From: Apoderus coryli
Taxonomy: Eukaryota; Arthropoda; Insecta; Coleoptera; Attelabidae
Length of the DNA: 64,000 bases
NCBI GenBank assembly: GCA_911728435.2
Contig: OU452205.1
Location: 16,622,260 to 16,686,259 of the forward strand
Direction: 5' to 3'
A model generated the notes under the pieces. That model did not search any database. It saw only the letters and a list, made by a program, of their open reading frames with translations, and had not been told where the DNA came from. Of the stretch, positions 11,401 through 23,400 are shown piece after piece. The position numbers were made by a program, and so were the translations under genes. Within the stretch, counting starts at the first letter, position 1. The number at the start of each line of letters is the position of its first letter.

Positions 11401-14400
11401 TGGTAATGTTTGTTATCTAACCTAGGGTTTTGCAATTTCCTATTTATTAATCGTATGTATTTCATTTAATTTTTAGATTCCTATTACTGTACTTTAATCA
11501 TATTCATGAAGTTCATCATGATCAGTATAAACCTACTTGATTCAGATTAAAACACACATATTACTCAAGCAAACAGAGTGGTATGCCAAATATCTTGAGA
11601 CCTTTAGACTTTACTGTTTGTTCAACTATCTAAAAAATGATCAGAAAGAAGGATTCAGTCCTAACGTAGAGATGGAGGGTTAATACCACCACCTTTCATT
11701 GTGTAAACAGTATTTAAAACGTTATGTTCATACATGGTGTTCGTAAAGTAACGAAACGGGCGACTATTTTCAAAATGGTACATTTTGAAAAGAAAAGCCG
11801 AGATAAGTTTTGATTTATGTTTAGCAATTTTGAAGCGTACGTATTTGATCCGCAATCGTTTTCTCAAATATTTTCTTATGCCAGCAGCAACTGAAAAGTG
11901 CTCAAAAAATAGGCGTTGCAATTTGACTTAGAAGGTTGCTCCGCCAAGCGGCAGATTTGGGATCAATTAAGTAAGCTACAAAATTGATAAACATTAATCA
12001 AAACTGGCGTCTCTCGGCTTTAAAAATGTACGATTTTGAAAATAATCGCCCGTTCCGTTACTTTACGGACCCCCTGTTGTGATATACGTTGTAAAAGCAA
12101 ACAGAAGTAATTTAGTTCCTTGCCCGTTGGCAAAGTGAAGCCAAGACGTTTCTTGGCTTCACTTTAAGCCATTATCATGACTCACTTTTAGTTTACAGAT
12201 CTTTTAATAGGACACACAACGTGAATCACGCTCTATATAAACATTTGCCAGTCTGGAATTAATTAGTAAAAATTGGGTAACGTTTCGTACTCTGTAGCTT
12301 CCAAACAAGGGCATTCGTTAATCGACATATTTACTTGCCATTATTTGATCAGAGTAAACTATATCACTTAAGGATTTTAAGTGTTTCATCATGGAAGTTT
12401 CATAAGCCAATATTGAATAGTACGTTTTATCGCGTATAATTAATTCATCAACTTACCGCTCTTTTTCATCATTCTTCAACACATTGTCCCAAAATAGCTT
12501 AGATTGGGTAAAATTATCATCGTCTGCATTATCGACACGTTTGATATGTCCTTGTAGCGGTATATTAGGTATTAAAGATAGAGCCCTAAATCAAAAAATT
12601 TTATTATTAATGTCGAATATAATCAGTGTGTAACCCCTCGTTCGTACCCAACACCAAAACCAGTCACCAGCTGCCGTACCCATTTTGATATTCATGTACT
12701 TAAATGTAGCTTAGCACTGTTGCGATTGGTTGTGTTACGAACAGGGGTTATAATAACTAACTTTACCTTAAATCATCCTTGGGTCCACCAAAACTATTCG
12801 GATGATAGTTTGGTGCTCCACCCTGACTATTGATTGTGCTAAGACCATCTCTTTGATAGTTCCTTGCTTTGAATGGACTATTGACAGGCAACTGAGAATA
12901 GTTAGTTCCCAACCGATATCGGTGTGTGTCTGCGTAAGCAAAGAGCCTTCCTTGAAGCATCCTATCAGGTGAAGGTTGAATACCTGGATAAAAAAATATA
13001 TATAGTATAGTAATTCATTTAGTTTTGGTATATTTTGTCATAACAATATATAATATATAAGATCTATCTATCTTCAACTTTTTTTAAATAAATAATTTTG
13101 TTTGATTTTTTTTTTCGTACCAAACAGACTCTTAGAATATTTAAGGTTGTTCAAGAACATCTCATAAATATCAATTATCATATTTGTCAGATTGACCCAT
13201 AAGATTACAGCGTGGTCGCAAACTACTCTAGTGTGATCTACTAAGGTAGACAATCCGTAGATGATACTGTCAACGGGCATGAGAGAGAAAAAGAAAACTT
13301 TTAATACTAACTAAAGATACGACATAAATGTTCCGAATTATAATTTTATTTAGAAATGAAACATGAAAAAATCGCACCAAAACTTTCCCGACAAGATATA
13401 ATATAATTAAAAATATATGACCTGTGTAACGAAACAGAATTTCAATAATTAGAGTAATAATTATAATTGTATTATTTGCGTTATTTCCAATAAACTAACG
13501 TAACAAACTACTTTATTCAAAAATTAGAAGAAAAAAAAAGTATTACAAGAGCTGGGATTAGAACCACTAACCTTCCGAATACGAAGCGAAGGCGCTGTCA
13601 ATCAGGCCACGGTACCACCTAGCATATATACTCGTATTGTAGTTTAAATGTAATATATATACAGGGTGTCCCCAAAAAAAGATCCCCACCCTTTGGGGGT
13701 AAAATCTACGACCCAAAATAAGACGAAAATCACTTAATAAGTCAAAATTTCGAAAAATGTCTCCTTATGAAATTATGACCATTTTGAATATTGAAACTAG
13801 ACAAATCTTTCACTTGGAATTAATAATTTAAATCTGGTCATCCTTGATAAAAACAGATTCATGCAGAGAAAATGTGCAAGCTTATCATCTAATTCAAGAA
13901 TTGCATCCTGGGGATAGCGAGTTGCGCTTCGATTATGTAGATTTTTTTAAATTGCCTGGACGCAAATGAAGACAGTTTTAAACAAGTACTGTGGAGGATG
14001 AAGACCATTTTAACCAACAAGGAGTGTTCAATCAGCACAACTTGCATTGTTGGAATTACGAAAATCAGCACCAAATTAGAGAATCACATCAGCAAGCACG
14101 CTGGAGCATGTATAGATTTGTCTGTTGGGAAATACGATAATAGAACCACAGTTTCTATCTAGGATACTAAACGCCGAAAACTATGTCAATTTTTGCGATA
14201 ACAGATTACCAGCTCTTCTGGAAGAGGCCAAATATTGTGTTTCAACATGATGGTGCACCTGCCCCTTATTCTCGAAATGTTTGAGAGCTATTAAATCAAC
14301 GTTTTCCCAACCAATGGATCGATCGTGGCGGACCTATTTCTTGGCCTCCTAGGTCTCTGGATCTAAACCCTTTTGGCTTTTGGGTTATCTGGAAAATACG

Positions 14401-17400
14401 GTTTACCATGTCCTACCCAACAGTGAAGATGATGTTATTGTTCGCATTTTTAGAGCTTTAGCACAAATTAGAAACGAAGCAATAGGTCGTGTAGAAAACC
14501 ATTTTATTCGCCGTTTGTACGCATGCATTGAACAAAATGGTGAGGATTTCGAACACTTGCGTTTGTAAATTGAAATGTTTTTGTCTAATTATGTGTTTAG
14601 TTAATAAATAATTTGAATGTGAACATTTGATTTGATTTTCGAAACTTACTTCATTTTAATATTCAAAATGGTCATAATCTCATAAGGAGACATTTTTCGA
14701 AATTTTGACATAAGTGATTTTCGTCTTATTTTTGGTCGTAGATTCTACCCCCAAAGGGTGTGAAATGTTTTTTGGGGCACCCTGTATATGTTGCAACTAC
14801 CTAACTGCTTTAAAGCCAATTTTCTCGACTTATGGGGGCAAATATCAAAAGTGACCTATCGCTGTAAAGCAGATAAAAATGCTTTAAAATGATGTATCAC
14901 TCGACCCCTACTGATATATGAAAATTTAGCAGTTGTGTCCACCCCTATCACAAGGCTTAAGCGATTTCAACCAAAATCTAATGCCTCCATCCTAGGACAC
15001 ATGTGTGTCTGTATGTATTCTTCCACGATAGCGTCTAAACGCTTTAACCAATTGAGCTGAATTTTGATATATGAGTTTGGGGCAGTCCTAGGATGATAGA
15101 TTTTGGTTGAAATCGCTTAAATTCTGTGATAAAAGTGGACACAACTGCTAGCACACATACACACACACAGAGAGACATACTTCCATCTGGAAAAGGTCTT
15201 AATCGTCTTAACAAACTTCAAAATGGTTATATCCATCTTTATCGCTTTTTTTTTACCGCGTTCACAATACTTTTTCCCTGTGCGGGAAAGTAAAATAGTG
15301 TAAAAATATAACATAAATCAAAAGTTGAAATTAAACAAATCATTCAAATCAATTGTAGTTCTTGACATACAGTAAATAACACATAATTCATTTTAACCAT
15401 CAACATTTAAGGATTTATTATACATCACCTAACTCATTGATAGACGGCTGAGATAACCATTCAATAATTTGATTTGGTGTAATTCTGCTTAAATTTCTTT
15501 CATTAAGTTTTGAAATATTGCAGTAACTCAACGCCATAACTTCTAAGTATTCATTACAAAAAGTATCCTGAACTAAACAAACTTATAAATTGCAATACTA
15601 TGAATTCACCCTTCTGATAAGCATCATTTCTTTTTTCAAAATAGAGCGGCTTGTTCGTCGTAAACCGCTCTGTAAGCGTGAGATCAGACGGTCGACAAGT
15701 GACACTACTTGTTAGTTGTTAGTTATATCAATGATTAATGTACACAATAGATGCTCAGCCCAATGTATTATCATTTTGTACATTAATCTGTGGCTATATC
15801 AGCGGTGGTTAGGTTATGCCTGTTTCGAGAGAGACACGCCCAACGCGCATGCGGAGGATCATCACTCTGAATTTTGGGTTTGAAGCATTAAATTACCTGG
15901 AACTAAATGGGCCACATCCATCGACATCTGCTCGATTTCAGCGAAATAATTGCTCTGATTTTTGTTCAAAACAAATTTTCCAACCGGTATTAGTGGGTAA
16001 TCTTTATGCAACCATACTTTAGTGTCATCAAAAGGATCATATGGATTATTCTCAGCCTGTTCCGGTGTCATAATTTGTACATAGAAATTCCATGAGGGGT
16101 AATTTCCACTTTCTATTGCATTGTAGAGATCTCTCGTAGCATAGTCGGGGTCAATACCTGCTTGTCGTTGGGCTTCATCAGCGGACATGTTCTTAACACC
16201 TGGAAGTATATATTCAAACCCTATTAATCAAATAACTTTAAAATGAACGTCTCATGTGATCAATAGGTACTAACAAGTAGCTAAATATAGAGAAACATAA
16301 AATATACTGAAAATTACCTATCAATAAGCGATGCCTAAATATATTAGATAATTAAAGATATTAAATAAATCTGCCTATGCGGCAATGACAGGATACAATA
16401 TAAATTGGTTTATTGAATAATAAACTGCCTTTACGCTACAGAAAAAATGCTCCCAATATTTCCTAAAGTTTAACGTTACATCTTCGGTAGCTAACTGTAA
16501 TAATATGTACCATCCTCAAGACCGTGGAGCTGTAAATACTGTATCGAGTGTTTATTTAATAATAACGCTTATATTTATTAACTTTCTCTATGATGCGACG
16601 AATCACTCAAGAATAATTCAGTTCTAATGGATTGTTTGTCCGTTAATGTTTACAACTGAATTTACTCTGAAAGTGACAGTCTTGTTGTCGTTCGACATAA
16701 CCTTAACGAAAATGGAAGAAAATAAAGACGTTATGGAACAGCACGATATAAAAAAATGAAAAACAACAAGCAACAAAAACAAAAATTACAACTAAAATTG
16801 AAGATTAGTTTACGTCTAAACCGCAACCGCAGCAAGCAATGAAGATAAATCAAGTTGAAACCAAGCTGCAAGAAGTAACCATCAACAATAAACCAGGGTG
16901 TCAAGAAAAAATATCCACCCAGTGACAGTCCACACAAAGAATAATTTGAAGATATCAACAAGAAACTCGTAGAAATTGAGAAGAAATACGTAAATCTAGT
17001 CAGGACTGAAGCAGTAAAGGTCGAGGCAATGTCCAGTACCAGAATCAAACCACCTACGTTCGATTATAAATCGATAAAGCAGCAGTTCAGGTGGTAAGTA
17101 GTATGAATTATAATCACATTCTCAGCTTCTATAAGCTACCATTACAGACACAGCAAACCAACCATATTGTCGGCACTTAGAAGTACGAACGCTTGAGCTC
17201 CGTGACCTTGATTACAGGTGCAGTGCATGTGTACTCGAAAAACCAGCCGTGCGAACGGATTCATAGACTGCTAAGAATATGCGCAGCAGGATACACTCGT
17301 ATTTTTGATTTTGTACAGAGTGATTTTGCAGTATGTATGCTGTGGAACAGAGTTGCGGTATATTTGACATTGAACATTGATTTCTTATGTAATTTGTTGA

Positions 17401-20400
17401 TATACAAATAACGGAAAGATCAAAGACGGGAAGCTAAAAAACTGAATTTGTTGCTATCGAGATTTAGAATCCACAGTGAATCGATAAAGGTTTTCATTTT
17501 TTGTAAATTTTGGGTCGTTGCCTTATTTTAAGATTCGATGGATATTTATTATCTAGTAAGAAAAAAATATTTTTAGCTATATCAACATTCATATATTCCC
17601 ACCTTGATTAGTTCTGTAATGGAACTTAACATAGAAATAATTTCCATCAGCTTTTACGAAAGTATAGGTGTTCACACCATAACCGTGTTGATTTCTATAG
17701 CTTGCTGGTATTCCTCTGTCGGAGAACATCATCAATAATGTATGAGTGGATTCAGGTCTTAAAGACAGCATATCCCAAAACATATCATAGTCCGGTCGAC
17801 AATTTGTCACAGGATTCCTGAAATATATGTAAGTAGTATTATTTAATTATTTATTTGTAAACACAAAAAAAAACAACAACAACAACAAAGAAGATTTTTT
17901 TGGTTTCTTTGCAAAATGTTATTGAAACTCTGTGAATAACAAGACATATTAGCTTAAATATTATACAGTAATAATGCCCTCCTATATATGATGTAAAGTA
18001 AAGAGGAAATGATAATAAATGTGGATTCTACATTTAACGAGTTTTATGGTAGTTTTTTTTTTCCTGCATCAAAAAAAAAAAACTCTTATAAAATACTCGG
18101 TGGTTTGCTTAAAACAGCAACTTTACTAGGAAACGATTCAATGCAATTAGTTAAGGCTGGTCCTGAAATTATTCCACGTAGCATGTGTTGGCGTTTCGGT
18201 GTCCAAGTCGATGCACCGCATAATTATTATGGCTCTCGCACTTGTTAAGTGGCTAAGATTATTTAAACGTAATTATTTATCATTTCATGATTCATATCTA
18301 TAATAATAATAATAAATAATAATAACAAATTTATTGATCAATAGTATACACGGTTAGTTATAAACTAACATTTGAAAATAATACCTAACCGAGTGTGTAT
18401 TTACACAAGCAAAACAATCTACTTACAAGTATTAAAAGACACCAACAACAAACAACATAAAACAATAAATTAGTCAAAGGTAATAAAATAACAAACTAAA
18501 ACAAAACAATAAAGTAAAACAAATATCACAACGAAGTGAAATCGAAGCATAGCTAACCATTGTTGAAAAAATCCGTGTGAGTGTAGATGACCTTTTCAGC
18601 AAGGTAGTGTTTCAGTTTGCTTTTGAAATTGTGTTTCGTCCTACATTCCTTGATATCTTCAGGAAGTTCGTTGAAAATTTTGACACAGTTGTAATATGGA
18701 GATTTTTTGTGCGTTGATGTCCTGTGTTGGGGAATCAATAATAGCGACCTGTTTCTAGTATTATGAGATTGAGAATGACTCATGATGATGTCCTCCGTAA
18801 ATCGAGCTTTAGTTAAATAGCAGAACGTAGCGCATCTGAAAATATAGACAGCATGCACAGTCAGCGAATTTTCCCCAAAAATGTGCCTGCACGATGTTCT
18901 ACGATTTAATCCGAAAATTGATCTGATTATTCTTTTTTAACAGACAAAGACTCTATTGATATGTGACGCTTGGCCCCGACAGATGATGTTATAAGTAATG
19001 CGGGAATAGGTATGCGAAGGCGTAGTACATCTAGAGAAGTGTGGATTTATCGATATATTTTAAGAATGGCATAGAAGGCGCTGTTCAACTTGCCACACAC
19101 ATTATCAACTTGATCTTTCCATGTGAGTTTTGCATCTATCCACGAACCCAAGAATTTGACCTTTTCAGACAATTGATCACCATGAAGCCGACTAGGATCC
19201 CTCATGTGAAACTGTGCTTAAGTTTTTCTGCCCTCATTTAAAATAAGTTGGTTCCGTCTACAACATATTGCCATTTCATCCTCTACCACAGTTTTGCTAC
19301 TCATCAACTCGTCAGTGTTGTTGGCGTTCAGAAGGACTGAGGTGTCATCGGCGAAGCTAATCACATTTCCGCTCAGTCTCATGTCAGCGATGTACAGAAG
19401 AAAGATCAAAGGCGCCAACACTGATCTGATATGTAATCGATGACTGGGGTTAGAGTATAGATCCCATCGAGTTAGGTCCCAAAGAATATAAAATGATAAA
19501 AATTAGGAAACAAAGTGATGCTTTACCAAAAAAACATAATTATTATCTGAACTTTTATAGCGTACAAAATTGTGGAACTCACTAACTAGACAAATATTTC
19601 ATAACCTAAAACTTTTTCAAACTCGAGCTAGTCGCCCTCTGTTTCCCCTATTCGCAATGTCTCTTTTGAAGTAGATTTTAGAACAAGAAACCTTAATAAA
19701 AACTATCTTCCATGTATTTCAAGTTTAATATTTATATATTGTTTGTACTTCAAATTTGATGTAAAAGATTTTATTAAAACTAAGCAGATCTAAAGTTTCA
19801 TATAAGTGGTTTCCATAAGCCTGAAAACTTAATTAATAACAATTGCATTTGATGGAAATAGTTGAAGAAATTTCATCAAGCAATGTGTTTAAAATATTCT
19901 GGAAAAAATATATAAAACTGTAAGTGGTTGTTTACGACACAAATTAATACGAAACCTGTATTGATGTTTAGTTTCATTATCACCATGAGTATAAATTCTC
20001 AATTCAATCTCACTTTAAACTAGAACTACCGGAGAGTAAAATAGTAAAAATAAAGGTAATATATTGAATGTTTTTGTTTTTCAGCAATTAATTGCAATAA
20101 ATATTATTTATCACGTGAGGACATTTTTCAGTTATCAATGACGATCACCAGACGCCTTTGTTTATTTCATTTTCGAAATGCGTCTTGAATTCTAAGTATG
20201 TTTCATGTACTATGTGATCGACCTAAATTTAACAGGTTTCGAGCAATTTACGATTGAACTACTTCTGAGGAATTTTTTGTAGCGAGCAAACACTTCCAAT
20301 GTAATATTGTTATATTTTAATAATGGTACTTTTCATTGTTGAAACGTCACCGTTTGCACATACGTCAAATTCAAATAAGTAATTCTCATGTTTAGTTGCA

Positions 20401-23400
20401 AATTTGGAAAGTATGGCGAGTTGAACTGAGAAGCAATGAATAGAAATTTTGATCATGGCTGGATATGGCGATAGGACACGCACACAAGCTGAAGTATGCG
20501 AATTGTTTAATGCTAAGTACCTAACCGGACTCCCGGTGGTTAGTAAAATAGAAAAAAGTATAGAGCCTTACGTACATAGTACCTAGTTTAACTGCTCCAA
20601 ATATACCGGCAAATTCAATATAGCTCCAACAAGATGGCGATTAGTTCGAGATTACCTCAAAAACACTTTCCGAAATAGGTGGAGGTTGTAAAACAAACTA
20701 AAGATAGACATAAACATGAAATTCCTTTTACATGGCTAAACGATTCCTGGAAAAGTTACTCTCGAAAGCAGCAATTACATGACAAATGTGTTTTGGAAAT
20801 GATTGAATTTACATAATGCCAATTTGCATGAAAACTCTACACCCGCTCTTTTGGTTAAGTGCACATATTACCCCAAATTTACTACACACTCAAAACTAGG
20901 AGAAGTATATTTTACACAAGCAGGAAACTGCAGCAACTGGTTTGAGCACCAGAGTTTTGGGAAAATACGGTTATATTTTGACACTGTTATACTTATACTA
21001 TATCGTATGTATGTAAACGAAGAAGCGAGGTCTGCCGCAAAACAAGCATCTGTTTTGATTTTAATTTGTTTGAAATTTAGTCAAGTTTAAACTCAACAAT
21101 GTTTATTTGATTATGCTGTTTTATCGAGTGACCAGCTATGCCTCGTAAGACCTAACCCCATTACATTGTTATCCATCCAAAGTATATTTCAATAAACCGG
21201 AAAATTTTGAAGAATATAATTAGAAGCGAAATACAACAAATCCAGACACAAACGCTAAACTATACCTTTTCGAATTCAAATTGGCGCTAATCAGAATCAA
21301 ATTGACATTAGTCAAAATGAAATTGACAACATGAATTTCAAATTGACAATAGACAAAATCAACACACATACAACATGAGTAACATACAATATTAGCGAAA
21401 ACAATTTATTTAATGATACACAATAAATAACAATAATTAAATTATTGAAACAATTAACGAATTTTAAATAACAAATTTTCTTCAAAAATTATATCTTGCA
21501 TATCCAATGCAGCAGGAATAAATCTCTGTATATGGGCAATAAATTTGGTACCATTAGCAACAGTTATCTTGCCAATATTGCCACAAACGATGTTCTGTAA
21601 TTTCTGCATTCGATATTCGGTTTGAGTCAGACGATCCCGGTCAGCACCAGCCAAGATGTTATATAGCTCTTCAGCCATGTCAGCTTTTACTCATGCCTTT
21701 GATACAGACCATGCTTGTTCAATGGAGTTGAACATAGGGCTATACAGACTTAGTCGTAAAAATGTGTGATGGTATAATGCACAAATCTGCCCCTTCAAAT
21801 TTGAGGCAACATCCTTTTTTATATAAGGCATCTTGCAATGTATTGTAGGTAACAATTTTTAATTAACCAACACACACTATGACACTGACAAGTATTTAAC
21901 ACAGAGTTAAAATTTACTAGTGCCAATTTGATTTTGTTTATTGTCAATTTGAAATTTAGTGCCATTATGGTTTTGATTATTGTAAGTTTGCTTTTGATTA
22001 ATGCCAATTTGAAATTCATGTTGTCAATTTGATTTTGACTATCGGCCTAATGTCATTTTGATTCTGATTAGGCCAATTTGAACTTGAAAAGGTATAGAAG
22101 GAGAATTTAAGGATCGCCTTGCTTATTGTCAAGAAGTTAATAGTCATCAATTTGAACATTTAATTTGGCTGTAATTCTGAAAAACACAAACTATCGATTT
22201 TGCTATATTCAATCGTAAATTTCTCAATAACTGTTAAATTTCGGTATATCACATAGTACATACTTAGAATTCAATACGCAATTTAAAAATAAAATCAAAA
22301 ATGGGTATTTCCATTTAAAAAAATACGCCTGATGGTCGTATTTTATTTTACGCCTACTCTGTATTCATGAATTTACAACGAGAAAACCCGCGGTCAAAAA
22401 CTGAAATTGATGTGTCCGAGAGCTTTGACAAAAAAAAATAAAGTTTGGGATCGTCTATTTAATTCATTTAAAATTCAAGAATTTTACATGAACTTATTCC
22501 AACCCACCCGTTCTCACTGTATATAAGTTCAATAGTGTCGTTACTTTGTAGCTATATCAAGCAGTTTTAATACTTTCAGCCAACTTACCTTTTCATTACA
22601 TGAATACAGCTAGGAAATAATGCAGCATCTTTAATAAAAAACACTGGAGTATTATTCCCTAGAAGATCCCAAATTCCATCCTCAGTGTAAAATTTAAGAG
22701 CAAATCCACGAATATCACGTACAGTATCAGGATATCCTTTCTCACCAGCCACTGTAGAAAACCTAAGAATTCACTTATTAGAAGATGCTATAAACTTCAA
22801 AACCTCTATGTTTCAATTTAAATTAACTAAAATTCATGAATTGTAAAACTAGCTTACCTGACAGCCATTGGTGTTTTTTTGCCAATCTCCGAAAATACTT
22901 TTGCATCGGTATACTTCGTGATATCATGGGTAACCTCAAAGTAACCAAAAGCTCCAGCCCCCTTAGCATGTACAACTCTTTCAGGAATACGTTCTCTAGT
23001 GAAATGTCCCAATTTGTCCATTAATTCATAGTCCTGCATAAGCGTAGGACCACGGTCACCAACTGTCATGCTGGCATCTTCATAGCCAACAGGATTCCCT
23101 GCATCAGTCGTAATAGTTTCGTTTTCATCCTAAGCATCAAATAGAATTTTTCACTAACAACAAATATATTTAGGAAGCAGGAATATACCCAAAAAAGGTA
23201 ACAGGACACATCAATTTGTTGAAAATTACTGAGAATATTACCTGTAAATAATCAGTTTAAAATTTCCATTTTAGTAATAATTCTCCAAGGTAATATACGT
23301 AAAATATTACGTATATTACCTCAGAGAATTATTATTAAAATGGAAATCTTAAACTAATAATTTACAGGTAATTTTTTCAGTAATTTTCAATATATTTTCG

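Larger units (their letters stand above)
20135..22365 (+). mobile_element. Decayed mariner-type element interrupted by a second TIR element
   Basis: Inverted arms match around ATTGAATTCTAAGTATGT, TACTATGTGAT, AAATTTAACAG and AATTTACGATTGAA (left about 20190-20260, right about 22185-22285). At 20457 a frame begins [20 protein letters not shown] followed by a KIEK motif, the N-terminal helix-turn-helix (DUF4817-like) of mariner-type transposases. Near 22105-22170 the C-terminal [20 protein letters not shown] remains. The middle is lost or replaced, partly by the 832 bp element at 21263-22094. Exact ends are eroded. Confidence 0.62.

Noticed and set aside
12132..12165. microRNA precursor
   Set aside because: 15-bp stem with 4-nt loop is too short for Drosha/Dicer substrates.
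15816..16022. 68-codon plus-strand frame
   Set aside because: Overlaps catalase exon 5 antisense; no independent support.
18009..18248. 79-codon plus-strand frame as a gene
   Set aside because: Contains homopolymer-driven runs ([10 protein letters not shown]), lies within a catalase intron on the opposite strand, and shows no family motif.
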